NCBI GenBank assembly: GCA_963773055.1
Contig: CAVYZL010000004.1
Span: 1-64,000 of the forward strand
Direction of reading: 5' to 3'
DNA from: PALSA-612 sp963773055
GTDB taxonomy: Bacteria > Actinomycetota > Thermoleophilia > Gaiellales > Gaiellaceae
Length of the DNA: 64,000 nucleotides
The notes under the pieces were generated by a model. It made no database searches and had not been told where the DNA came from. It was given only the letters and a program-made list of their open reading frames with translations. Below are positions 42,418 to 50,883 of the stretch, one piece after another. How positions within the stretch are numbered: the stretch's first letter is position 1; every line of letters begins with the position of its first letter. A program made the translations under genes and the position numbers.

Positions 42418-44589
42418 CTAGGCCGCGGCTTCGAGGAAGACGCAGCGGCGCCGGTCTTCCGGCAGCGGTGAGCGGCCGATCTTGAGCACGCGGAAGGCGA
42501 TGCCGTCGACCTCTGTGGTGGTGCCCGGCTCCGGAGCAGCCCCTTCGCGCTCGGAGAGGCAGTAGCCGGTCTCGTCAGGTACGAACAGGACGTAGTCGGC
42601 AAACGTCTCCTCGGCGGGAGTCGCGGCAGCCTCTGCCACGGCCTCTGCATCGGCAAGCCGAGCCACGACCCGGTTCAGCTCGCCGCGAAGGTCGAAGAGC
42701 TCTCCGTCGAGGCGTTCGCGCGCGAGCCGTTCTCGGGTGAGGGCATCGGCGGCGGCGGCCCGGTCTTCCTCGGAGGCTACGTACTTCATCCGCTCGTCGG
42801 CGAGCTCCGTCGTGATCTCCGCCAGCTGCTGCTCGAGATCGGCCCGCTCGCGCTCGATCTCCGCGAATCGCGCTTCGCGGCCGGCGACGTCCGCGCGGAG
42901 CCGCTCGAGGTCGCTCTCCGCCGCCTTTCGCTGGCCGGCCTCGAGCGTGAGTGCCTCCTGGAGCTCACCGATCTGGCCGACGAGCTTCTGGGCGTCGTCC
43001 GTTTGCGCCTGGACGAGGGCGTTGAGTCGTGCAGCCTCCTCGCGCGCGCTGCCGAGCTCTTCTTCGAGCCGGGCAATGCGCGCCCGCGCTTCCGCCTCGA
43101 TTGCGCCGGACGCGACGAGGCTCGCAGTCGTCTCGGCCAGGTGGGCATCGCGCTCGGCGAGGTGGGCATCGCGCTCGGCGAGGCGCGCCTCGGCGTCGGC
43201 AAGTCGAGCGTCGGCCTCGGCGAGCCGGGCCGCGGAAGCCTCGAGCTCGCGCCGTAGCGGCACAACGGTCTCCTCCGCCTCGGCGAACGCACGGTCGCGC
43301 TCGGCGTCGGCCTCCGCGAGCCGTTCGAGAGCGCGTGCTTCCCGCACCTCGGCGTCCTGGAGCCTTGCCGTGATCTCGTCGAGCTCAGCCCGCAGCGAAA
43401 CGACAGTGCCCTCGAACTCATCGCGAAGCCGCTCTCTCTTGGACTCGAGCTGCCCAATGCGCGCGCGCGCCTCCAGCTCGCGTGCCTCGGCCTCCGCGAT
43501 TCGGCCGGCGGCGCTGTCCAGCTCCTCGCGCAGCGCTGCCTGCGCCTGTTGGGCGCTAGCGAGCTCGCTATCGGAGGAGACCGGCGGACGCGCCTCGAGC
43601 GCTTTCAGCTGGTTCTCAAGATCCGCGATCGATGCGTCGCGGTCGGCGACGGACCGCTCGAGCTGCTCTCGCACGGCCAACGCCTGCTCGAGGCCGGCGA
43701 TGGCTTCGGAGAGTTGCGCGCCGAGCGCGTCGACCTCCCGCTGGAGATCGGGCCGCGCGGCGAGCTCCGCAAGCTCCGCCCGGTACGACTCGCGCTCTGC
43801 CTCGAGCTCCGAGACGGCGCTCTCGGCCTGGGAGCGAGACGTCGCCTCGCGCTCGGCCGCCGCGCGCGCGGTCTCGAGCTCGACGACAAGCTTGTCCAGC
43901 TCGGGCTTGAGGTCTGGGCGTGCGGCGAGCGCCTCGAACTCGGCGATCTTTGCGTTCTGTGCCTCGACCGTCGACCGAGCCTCGGAGAGCTGTGCGCCGA
44001 GTGCGTCGAGCTCGACCTGGCGATCTGGCGCGCTGGCGCTCGGGCCGCCTGCCAGAAGGGCTTCAAGCTCTCGCTCGGCCTTCTCGCGATACGCGCTCTC
44101 GTACATCAGCGCATCGTCCGCCTCGGCAAGCCGGGCCGCGAATGCGGCCGTCTCGGACATCGTCGCCGGGCCTTTGCGCTCCTGTGCATGCTCAGAGGCC
44201 GCCGTGTCAGCCTCGACCAGTCGATCGAGCATGACGACGTTGTCCTCCTCGGACCGGGGCGTATCGTCGAACGACGCGTAGTCGCGCTCGGGCAGGGGGG
44301 CGTCCACGACACGCGCCTGCCGATGACGCCGCTTGATCTCGGCGAACAGTCCAGAGCCGAACCCCTCCTGCGTCGACATCTCGACGCCCATCTGCTGCAT
44401 GAGCGCGGCTGTCAGCTCGGGGCCCGATACGAGCCTGCACTCGACGAGCACCTCACCGAGGCGCTTGCCGCTCTCGGCCTGGGCGGTGAGGGCCTTCTCG
44501 AGCTCGTCAGCGGTGATCAGCCCGTCTTCGACGAGCAACTCACCGAGCAGCCTCGATGGGACGCGTGCAGCTTCCACGAATGACCACAT
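42418..44589 (-). CDS. MshEN (c-di-GMP-binding type) domain fused to a long coiled coil
   Basis: 723 aa from ATG 44589. Residues 13-37 (RLLGELLVEDGLITADELEK...) and 43-70 (RLGEVLVECRLVSGPELTAAL...) are the two tandem motifs of the MshEN/GspE N-terminal domain, which binds c-di-GMP in type IV pilus ATPases. No ATPase follows. Residues about 165-655 are almost continuous heptads rich in Ala, Glu and Arg, with internal repeats (AARPDL..EVDALGAQLSEA twice, LAERDAH twice). The last 60 residues form a small beta-type domain (YVLFVPDETGYCLSE...). It could be a c-di-GMP-responsive scaffold, but no function is known to me. It is divergent from the cystathionine beta-synthase gene. Confidence 0.78.
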   Translation of the reverse strand: MWSFVEAARVPSRLLGELLVEDGLITADELEKALTAQAESGKRLGEVLVECRLVSGPELTAALMQQMGVEMSTQEGFGSGLFAEIKRRHRQARVVDAPLPERDYASFDDTPRSEEDNVVMLDRLVEADTAASEHAQERKGPATMSETAAFAARLAEADDALMYESAYREKAERELEALLAGGPSASAPDRQVELDALGAQLSEARSTVEAQNAKIAEFEALAARPDLKPELDKLVVELETARAAAEREATSRSQAESAVSELEAERESYRAELAELAARPDLQREVDALGAQLSEAIAGLEQALAVREQLERSVADRDASIADLENQLKALEARPPVSSDSELASAQQAQAALREELDSAAGRIAEAEARELEARARIGQLESKRERLRDEFEGTVVSLRAELDEITARLQDAEVREARALERLAEADAERDRAFAEAEETVVPLRRELEASAARLAEADARLADAEARLAERDAHLAERDAHLAETTASLVASGAIEAEARARIARLEEELGSAREEAARLNALVQAQTDDAQKLVGQIGELQEALTLEAGQRKAAESDLERLRADVAGREARFAEIERERADLEQQLAEITTELADERMKYVASEEDRAAAADALTRERLARERLDGELFDLRGELNRVVARLADAEAVAEAAATPAEETFADYVLFVPDETGYCLSEREGAAPEPGTTTEVDGIAFRVLKIGRSPLPEDRRRCVFLEAAA

Positions 44590-44677
44590 CGGCTTCGCGG
44601 CCTCATGCCTTGAGCGAGGGATCGGCCGTGCGTTGAAAGGCTCGCGGACGACCGCTGCTCGTTTACCCTTGCCCGGC

Positions 44678-46069
44678 GTGACACGCTCGTTCCCCACGCT
44701 GCTCGAGCTGATCGGGAAGACACCTGTCGTGCGCCTCCAGAAGCTAGGCGCCGAGCTCGACTGTGTCCTGCTCGCGAAGCTCGAGTACCTGAATCCGGGC
44801 GGCTCGAACAAAGACCGAATCGGGCTGAGCATGGTGGAAGCGGCGGAACGCGACGGGAAGCTGAAGCCGGGCGGGACGATCGTCGAGCCGACCTCCGGCA
44901 ACACCGGCGTCGGACTCGCGCTGGCCGCCGCGATCAAGGGCTACAAGCTGATCTGCGTCGTTCCCGACAAGGTGGCGGCCGAGAAGATCGGGCTCCTTCG
45001 TGCCTTCGGCGCCGAAGTCGTAATCTGCCCGACCGCCGTCGACCCCGACTCGCCCGAGAGCTACTACTCCGTCTCCGACCGCCTCGCCGAGGAGATTCCC
45101 GGCGCGTTCAAGCCCGACCAGTACTCGAACGACGCGAACCCTGAGGCCCACTACCGGACGACCGGCCCGGAGCTCTGGGAGCAGATCGGAGACGAGCTCG
45201 ACGCCGTGGTGATCTCCGTCGGGACGGGCGGGTCGATCACGGGCACGGCGCGCTACCTGAAGGAGCAGAAGCCGGAGATCGTGGTCGTGGGCGCCGACCC
45301 CGAGGGCTCGATCTTCACGGCCGAGGATCCAACCGGGATCCATCCGTATCTCGTCGAGGGAATCGGGAAGGACTCTTTCCCCGATACCTTCGACCCGTCC
45401 GTCGTCGACGAGTACGTCCGCGTGTCCGACCGCGACTCGTTCCTCACCGCCCGGCGGCTGGCGCGCGAGGAGGGGATCCTCGGCGGCGGCTCGGCGGGCA
45501 CGTCGGTGTTCGCGATGCTCGAGACCGCGAGACGGCACGGGCCCGGGAAGACGATCGTCACGACGATCCCCGACGGCGGCCGCGGCTACCTCTCGAAGGT
45601 CTTCGACGACAACTGGATGCTCGAGCACGGCATGCTCGAGCGGCGCGGGGCGCTGCCGACGATCTCCGAGGTGGTCGCGTACACGCACGGCACCGACGGC
45701 CGGATGCCTGCCCTCGTCGTCTGCGAGGCGCACGAGAAGCTCGGCGCCGCGATCCAGCTGATGCAGCGCTACGGGATCTCGCAGGTTCCCGTCGTGCGCC
45801 GGCAGCCGGCCGAGTCGGTGACGGATGTGATCGGCTCGCTCACCGAGCGCGGCCTGCTCGACCGCATCCTCCGCGACCCAGACGCGCTCGGCGAGGACAT
45901 CGCCGGCGCGATGGACCCGCCCCTTCCCGCCGTGGACGAGAACGACTCGGTCCACGACGTCTACGGCGACCTCACGCGCGGCGGTGCGGCGGTGCTCGTC
46001 GCCCGTGGCGGCGAGCCCGCCGCCGTGCTGACACGCTCCGATCTGCTCGAGTACCTCGCACACCACTGA
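44678..46069 (+). CDS. Cystathionine beta-synthase with C-terminal CBS pair
   Basis: 463 aa from GTG 44678. Residues 1-325 are the PLP enzyme: LLELIGKTPVVRL, LEYLNPGGSNKDRIGL (Lys Schiff base), TSGNTGVGLA, SVGTGGSITGTARYL and GGGSAGTSVFA. Residues about 340-463 contain two CBS motifs, expected to bind adenosyl ligands. This architecture matches cystathionine beta-synthase of actinobacteria rather than CysK. It condenses serine with homocysteine. Cystathionine gamma-synthase/lyase is encoded at 50884, giving a transsulfuration route. A GNAT gene starts two bases after the stop. Confidence 0.92.
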   Translation: MTRSFPTLLELIGKTPVVRLQKLGAELDCVLLAKLEYLNPGGSNKDRIGLSMVEAAERDGKLKPGGTIVEPTSGNTGVGLALAAAIKGYKLICVVPDKVAAEKIGLLRAFGAEVVICPTAVDPDSPESYYSVSDRLAEEIPGAFKPDQYSNDANPEAHYRTTGPELWEQIGDELDAVVISVGTGGSITGTARYLKEQKPEIVVVGADPEGSIFTAEDPTGIHPYLVEGIGKDSFPDTFDPSVVDEYVRVSDRDSFLTARRLAREEGILGGGSAGTSVFAMLETARRHGPGKTIVTTIPDGGRGYLSKVFDDNWMLEHGMLERRGALPTISEVVAYTHGTDGRMPALVVCEAHEKLGAAIQLMQRYGISQVPVVRRQPAESVTDVIGSLTERGLLDRILRDPDALGEDIAGAMDPPLPAVDENDSVHDVYGDLTRGGAAVLVARGGEPAAVLTRSDLLEYLAHH

Positions 46070-46070
46070 C

Positions 46071-46601
46071 ATGGCTGGTTCCGGCGGGATCACGCTCGCG
46101 CCGCTGACGGAGGACGAGCGCGAGGCGTTCTTTCGAGAGGAAATCGCGAACTACGCCGATCAGCAGATTCGGGATGCGGGCTGGCAACCCGGCGAGGCTC
46201 TCGATCGGGCTCGGCGAGAGTTCACGCCGGTGCTGGCGCGCGAGTATGACGAGGGCGTCGCCGCCGGGGACCGGTTGTGGTCAGCGAATGTGCTCGATGG
46301 CGGATCGGTTGGATGGCTCTGGATCAAGCCCCTCGACGACGCTCCCGTGCCGAGCGCGTACCTGGAGCAGATCACGGTCGCGGCAACTCGTCGCCGCCAG
46401 GGATACGGCCGCGCGATACTCGCGGCCCTCGAAGAGCTCCTCGCTGCCGAGGGTGTCGAGGAGGTGCGCCTCGATGTCTACGCCGCCAACGAAGCCGGCC
46501 AGGCTCTCTACGCGGGCGCAAGCTACGAGCTGGTCGGCCGGAGCGAACGCCAGGTGCAGCTGCGCAAGCAGTTGTCGGGCGCGAAGGCTCGGGCCGACTA
46601 G
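46071..46601 (+). CDS. GNAT-family N-acetyltransferase
   Basis: 176 aa. The C-terminal half has the acetyl-CoA signature YLEQITVAATRRRQGYGRAILAAL and then EVRLDVYAANEAGQALYAGASYELVG. The N-terminal half (LTEDEREAFFREEIANYADQQIRDAGWQPGEAL) is the form found in small self-contained acetyltransferases. Substrate unknown. It sits between cystathionine beta-synthase and a GST-like gene, all tightly spaced. Confidence 0.87.
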   Translation: MAGSGGITLAPLTEDEREAFFREEIANYADQQIRDAGWQPGEALDRARREFTPVLAREYDEGVAAGDRLWSANVLDGGSVGWLWIKPLDDAPVPSAYLEQITVAATRRRQGYGRAILAALEELLAAEGVEEVRLDVYAANEAGQALYAGASYELVGRSERQVQLRKQLSGAKARAD

Positions 46602-47194
46602 TGCTCCTCTACGACTCACCGGAGTCGGGCAACTGCTTCAAGGTGCGGCTGCTGCTCTCCCAGCTCGGCATTCCGTACGAGCGCCGGCGCATCGACACGA
46701 CCCAGCGCACGTGGCGCGAGGACGTGCTCGGCGGCAAGAACCCTGCGCTCCGCGTCCCCGTGCTCGAGCTGGACGACAGCCGCCACCTCGCGGAGTCGAA
46801 CGCGATCCTCTGGTATCTCGGGGAGGGGACGCCGTTCGTGCCGACGGGCCGCTTCGACCGCGCACAGGTGCTCCAGTGGATGTTCTTCGAGCAGTACGAC
46901 CACGAGCCGTACGTCGCCGTCGTCCGCCACCGAGCCCTGCACGGCGCACTCGACGCGTTCGCCGACACGGACGAACGGCGGCAACGCGGGTGTGCGGCGC
47001 TCGACGCGATGGAGGCACATCTCAGCGAGCGTGCATACCTCGTCGCGGACGGCTACACGCTCGCAGACATCTCGCTCTACGCGTACACGCATGTCGCGGG
47101 CGACGGCGGCTTCGACCTCGGGCGCTACCCCGCGATCCAGGCGTGGCTCGCGCGCGTCGCAGCCCAGCCCGGCTACGTCGCGATCACGGATTAG
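46601..47194 (+). CDS. Glutathione S-transferase-family protein
   Basis: 197 aa from GTG 46601, sharing a base with the previous stop (TAGTG). The thioredoxin-like N-terminal domain runs to about 77: LYDSPESGNCFKVRLLLSQLGIPYE, NPALRVPVLELDD (cis-Pro) and LAESNAILWYL (Glu-Ser GSH-binding pair). A helical C-terminal domain follows (YLVADGYTLADISLYAYTHVA). Substrates are unknown; actinobacteria seldom make glutathione, so another thiol may be used. Confidence 0.88.
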   Translation: MLLYDSPESGNCFKVRLLLSQLGIPYERRRIDTTQRTWREDVLGGKNPALRVPVLELDDSRHLAESNAILWYLGEGTPFVPTGRFDRAQVLQWMFFEQYDHEPYVAVVRHRALHGALDAFADTDERRQRGCAALDAMEAHLSERAYLVADGYTLADISLYAYTHVAGDGGFDLGRYPAIQAWLARVAAQPGYVAITD

Positions 47195-47483
47195 GCGCTA
47201 GGACTCGCTTGCGAGAGCGCGAGCAGGCTGTCGTGCTCCTCGCGACAGGCCGGGCAGCGGCGAAGTGCGCGCGGAACCCGGGCAGCGCGGACTCGGCGTC
47301 CCTGCCCTGGAGCTCCAGCTCGACATAGACATCCAGGTGCTCGAAGCACTCGTCGCAGCCGACCTCGTTCTCGCCGGGGCCGAGAAGCGCGCGGAGACTC
47401 CCGGAGGGGTCGTCAGCTGGAGCTGGCTGCACTAGGGCGGGCCCACCGACTCCACATCGACCGATCCCACTGGCCGTAAGGCA
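47191..47483 (-). pseudogene. Small Cys-rich (anti-sigma-like zinc-ribbon) protein, frameshifted
   Basis: A strong AAGGAGGAG precedes ATG 47483 (MPYGQWDRSMWSRWAR...). The family-like body, LVQPAPADDPSGSLRALLGPGENEVGCDECFEHLDVYVELELQGRDAESALPGFRAHF, is in a second frame. The CPACREEHDSLLALSQ tail is in a third. One extra base near 47434 and one missing near 47258 would restore about 96 aa. The Cys2...CPxC plus His pattern resembles zinc anti-sigma modules. It converges with and overlaps the GST stop by four bases. Confidence 0.5.
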
Positions 47484-47571
47484 TTGACTCCTCCTTGTCG
47501 AATTCTGTGACTCAGAGGTATTGGTGTCACGTGGGCCACGGGTCTTACCTCCCGGGTTACGGTTTCCCGTC

Positions 47572-48708
47572 GTGGAATCCGTGGCCATCCCGCAGCTCCG
47601 CCGCTATCTCGTCGCCCATCACGGCTACTCGACGCGGCCCCAGACGTCGCGTAAAGGCGACGTCGCCGCGGAGATCCGCCGGCTCTCCGCGGTGCAGCTC
47701 GACTCGATCTCGACGGTCGACCGCGCGCACCGGTTGACGCTGACGTCGCGGCTCGGCCTCTACCCTCGTGGCTCGGTCTCGCGGCTGCTCGGCGAAGGCC
47801 GGATCTTCGAGTACTGGGCGCACGAGGCATGCCTCGTGCCCGTCGAGGACTTCCCGCTCTTCAAGCGGCGCATGCTGCACCTCGCCGACGCCCACTGGTG
47901 GGGACGGAAGCGCCAGGACCCAGAGACGGAACGCCACGTGATCGAGGCGATCACCGAGCGCGGAGCGCTTCCCTCACGCGCCTTCGAGGGCCGCGGCAAG
48001 CCCGGCGAGATGTGGGCCTGGAAGCCGGCTAAGGCGGCGCTCGAGCATCTGTTCTCCGCCGGCGAGCTCGTTGTCTCGGGCCGTGAGGGGTTCCAGCGGG
48101 TCTACGACCTCCCGGAGCGCGTGATCCCGCGCCGGTACCTCGACGCGCCGACGCCGAGCGAGGAGGAGTTCCGGCGCGGCTACGTGCTGCGAGCCGTCGA
48201 GGGCCGCGGGGCGCTGACAGAGGCGGGGATCGCTGAGCACTGCCGCTTCCGTGGTGGGGCGAAGGGCATGCAGCCGGTCGTCGACGAGCTCGTAGCAGAC
48301 GGGGTCGTCCGGCGCGTGGCTGTCGCCGATGGAGGAGCGCCGGTCGTCGTCCCCGCAGACGCCGTCGTCGACGGCGCGGTGCCGACGGGCGGCGTCCTCC
48401 TCTCCCCGTTCGACAGCCTGCTCTGGGACAAGCCCTTCGTCGAGCGCGTGTTCGGATTCGCGCCGCTGATCGAGGTGTACAAGCGCGAGCACGAACGCAT
48501 CTACGGGTACTACGTGCTGCCGTTCCTGCTAGGCGACCGGCTCGTCGGCCGCGCCGATCTCAAGTCCGATCGCGCCGAGGGCGTGCTCCGCGTGAAGGCG
48601 TTGCACGTCGAGCCGGGCGTGCGCCGGTCCAAGCGGCTAGGCGACGCCTTCGACCGGGCGATCGGGCGCCTCGCCCGTGCGCTCGAGCTGGAGTCCGTCG
48701 CGCGATGA
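47572..48708 (+). CDS. YcaQ/AlkX-type winged-helix DNA-binding protein, first of a tandem pair
   Basis: 378 aa from GTG 47572, eight bases after TACGGT. LRRYLVAHHGYSTR, IRRLSAVQLDSISTVDRAHRLTLTSRLG, IFEYWAHEACLVP, LLSPFDSLLWDKPFVERVFGF and YGYYVLPFLLGDRLVGRADLKSDR are hallmarks of the HTH_42 (DUF1006/YcaQ) family. The QLDSIS/VDRAH and LSPFDSLLWD segments belong to the active surface of DNA glycosylases that unhook crosslinks. It overlaps the second copy by ATGA. Confidence 0.87.
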   Translation: MESVAIPQLRRYLVAHHGYSTRPQTSRKGDVAAEIRRLSAVQLDSISTVDRAHRLTLTSRLGLYPRGSVSRLLGEGRIFEYWAHEACLVPVEDFPLFKRRMLHLADAHWWGRKRQDPETERHVIEAITERGALPSRAFEGRGKPGEMWAWKPAKAALEHLFSAGELVVSGREGFQRVYDLPERVIPRRYLDAPTPSEEEFRRGYVLRAVEGRGALTEAGIAEHCRFRGGAKGMQPVVDELVADGVVRRVAVADGGAPVVVPADAVVDGAVPTGGVLLSPFDSLLWDKPFVERVFGFAPLIEVYKREHERIYGYYVLPFLLGDRLVGRADLKSDRAEGVLRVKALHVEPGVRRSKRLGDAFDRAIGRLARALELESVAR

Positions 48709-49697
48709 ACGAGGTCTCGCTGGAGGAAGCACGGCTGATCGCGGTCCACGCGCAGCTGCTCGACGGGTCGGCCACATCCGTCCTCGACACGGTCCGGCAG
48801 CTCGGCTACCTCCAGATCGACCCGATCTCGACGGTGGCGCCTCCGCAACACCTCGTCCTCTGGAGTCGGCTGGGTAGCCGCTACGACCCGGCGGAGCTCG
48901 ACCGCCTGCTCTGGGAGGAGAGAAAGCTGTTCGAGTGGGCAGCGTTCATCTGGCCGATCGAGCTGCTCCCCTATGTCCGCGCGCGCATGCGTCGCCGGCG
49001 TCCGGGTAGAACCGCAGACGAGCGCCGGTCGAACGAGTTACTCGCCGCGAACGCGCGCTACAAGCGTCACGTGCTCCGCGAGCTCGAGGAGAACGGTCCG
49101 ATGCTGTCTCGCGACATCGCCCACCACAGGGCGACGCCACGCGACCCGCACCCCTGGTGGGGCGAACGGCAGGTGGCGCTCATGCTGATGATCCTCGAGG
49201 CCCGCGGCGTCGTCGCCGTCGCGGGGAGGGTCGGCAAGCAGCGGCTCTGGGACATCGCAGAGCGGTGGTACCCCGAGACGGAGAGGGTGCCGCTGAGGGA
49301 GGTCGAGAAGATCCTCGCCGAACGGCGCTTCCGCGCGCTCGGCGTCAGGCTCACGAGGAGCGGGCGCTGGGAGGCGCACACCGAGGCTAGCGCGGAGCCG
49401 GTTCCGGATCGCGCGACACTTCTCTCGCCGTTCGACCGGCTGATTCACGACCGCAAGCGCGCAGAGGCGCTGTTCGATTTCTACTACCGGCTCGAGATGT
49501 ACGTCCCGGAGGCGAAGCGCGAGTACGGCTACTACGTCCTGCCGCTGCTCGTCGGCGACCGGATCGTCGGCCGTGCCGAGCCTCGCTTCGACCGCAAGAC
49601 GAGGACGCTCGAGCTTCTCGGATCCTGGGGCGACACCGCACGGCTCGACGAGCCGATGGCCGACCTCGCATCCTGGCTCGGTGCCAGGCCCTCCTAG
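48705..49697 (+). CDS. YcaQ/AlkX-type winged-helix DNA-binding protein, second copy
   Basis: 330 aa. LEEARLIAVHAQLL, VRQLGYLQIDPISTVAPPQHLVLWSRLG, LFEWAAFIWPIELLP, LLSPFDRLIHDRKRAEALFDFYYRLEMY and YGYYVLPLLVGDRIVGRAEPRFDR match the same family as the preceding gene at moderate similarity. The QIDPIS motif is complete. Two coupled paralogs suggest two substrate ranges or a heterodimer in DNA-damage repair. It converges with the aminotransferase-like gene, sharing the CTAG at 49694-49697 as both stops. Confidence 0.87.
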   Translation: MNEVSLEEARLIAVHAQLLDGSATSVLDTVRQLGYLQIDPISTVAPPQHLVLWSRLGSRYDPAELDRLLWEERKLFEWAAFIWPIELLPYVRARMRRRRPGRTADERRSNELLAANARYKRHVLRELEENGPMLSRDIAHHRATPRDPHPWWGERQVALMLMILEARGVVAVAGRVGKQRLWDIAERWYPETERVPLREVEKILAERRFRALGVRLTRSGRWEAHTEASAEPVPDRATLLSPFDRLIHDRKRAEALFDFYYRLEMYVPEAKREYGYYVLPLLVGDRIVGRAEPRFDRKTRTLELLGSWGDTARLDEPMADLASWLGARPS

Positions 49698-50854
49698 GCG
49701 CCGAGAGCAGAGAGCGCCGCGCGAACCCTGCCACCGAGAAGAGCAAGACGCTCGACCGGCTCTCTGCTGAACACGAAACGGACGTGGCGATCGGCGACCT
49801 CACCGCCCCAGCCGCGCATCGGCGTCGCAGCCACCTTCTGCTCGAGCAACGCGTTCGAGACGTCGACGCAGTCGAGCCCCAGCGCAGCGACGTCGAGAAG
49901 GAGTGACCACGCACCGTGCGGAGGCACCGCCGGCAGGCCCTCCAGCTGCCGGAGCGTCTCGTCTCGCCGCAATTGCCACTCGGCATTCGCTGCGGCCAGC
50001 CCGTCGTCGACTGCCTCGAGCGCGGCGCGGGCGCCGATCTGGGCGAACCCGCTCGCTAGCAAGCCGTTGTAGATGTGAACGCGGGAGACGTCGTTTACGA
50101 GCTCTCCCGGTGCAACCACCCAGCCCACACGCCAACCGATCATGCGGTGGTCGAGCGATACCGCGTCCACCGTGACGGTTCGATCTCGCATCCCGGGAAG
50201 GGCCGCCGGGTGGCGTATCGGCCGACCATCGAACAGCACGCCTTCGTAGCCAGCCCAGTAGAGAAGCGGCGAGTCGCGATCGCGACAGACCGCCGCAATC
50301 GCATCCCACTCCGCGTCGCTGACCACCCATCCGGTGGGAAAGGACGCGTTGTTGATGAACACGACGCGCGTGCGCTCGGTGACCGCGGCGCGTAGCGCGT
50401 CGACGTCCAGTCGCCACTCACCGTCGACCACGTTGAGCGGCACGAGGCGTGGCACCGCACCGACGAGGCGCACGCGATTGATCATCCCGGCGTAGGTCGG
50501 GTCGGTGACGATCACCTCGTCACCGGGGTCGGTGAGGCAGAACAGCGCATCGACCATCGCCTCACCCTCACCTGCGGTGATGACGATCTCTCGTTTGCCG
50601 TCGTACCGCGGCCCGCCGCGGCGCTCGATGAACGCAGCGATGGCCTCCTTGAGGTCGTCCCGCCCGGTGAACGGGAGCCAGCTGTTCGCCTCGGATTCAC
50701 CGATCGCAGCGCGCGTCGCGTCGACGGCCTCCGGTGGCGGCGGGATGTCGGTGTCGAGATTCTCCAGCCGCAGGACGTCTGGGTCGTCACCGGCGGCCGC
50801 CGCCACCCGATCGATGCTGAAACCAGGGATGTCGTCGAGTCGGCGAACGCTCAT
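49694..50854 (-). CDS. Aminotransferase-fold protein lacking the PLP-binding residues
   Basis: 386 aa with clear fold-type I aminotransferase layout: YPF-like LPFTGRDDLKEAIAAF, IVITAGEGEAMVDALFCL and DEVIVTDPTYAGM. The catalytic positions are replaced: the Asn of NPTG is Phe172 (ASFPTG), the Asp that holds the pyridine nitrogen is Trp200 (LLYWAGYEG, normally DEVYEG), and the Schiff-base Lys is His236 (SLDHRMIGWRVGW, normally S-x-S-K). Arg242 and Tyr203 remain. It should not perform transamination and may bind a ligand or use another chemistry. It lies divergently next to cystathionine gamma-synthase. Confidence 0.88.
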   Translation of the reverse strand: MSVRRLDDIPGFSIDRVAAAAGDDPDVLRLENLDTDIPPPPEAVDATRAAIGESEANSWLPFTGRDDLKEAIAAFIERRGGPRYDGKREIVITAGEGEAMVDALFCLTDPGDEVIVTDPTYAGMINRVRLVGAVPRLVPLNVVDGEWRLDVDALRAAVTERTRVVFINNASFPTGWVVSDAEWDAIAAVCRDRDSPLLYWAGYEGVLFDGRPIRHPAALPGMRDRTVTVDAVSLDHRMIGWRVGWVVAPGELVNDVSRVHIYNGLLASGFAQIGARAALEAVDDGLAAANAEWQLRRDETLRQLEGLPAVPPHGAWSLLLDVAALGLDCVDVSNALLEQKVAATPMRGWGGEVADRHVRFVFSREPVERLALLGGRVRAALSALGA

Positions 50855-50871
50855 GGCCAGGGCTCGAACCC

Positions 50872-50883
50872 TACAATCGTGTC
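50872..50883 (+). promoter_or_regulatory. Leaderless -10 of the cystathionine gamma-synthase gene
   Basis: TACAAT (50872-50877) is followed by six bases and the GTG start at 50884. It fits the pattern seen before purM, ctaG, the CDF gene and others. No ribosome binding site is present. Confidence 0.65.

Noticed and set aside
42737..44281. 514-aa Ser/Ala/Arg-rich frame opposite the coiled-coil gene
   Set aside because: Its composition is the direct antisense of Ala/Glu/Arg heptad codons; no RBS, no domain.
42418..44589. SMC or pilus ATPase
   Set aside because: No Walker A or B motif occurs anywhere in the protein; only the MshEN domain and coiled coil are supported.
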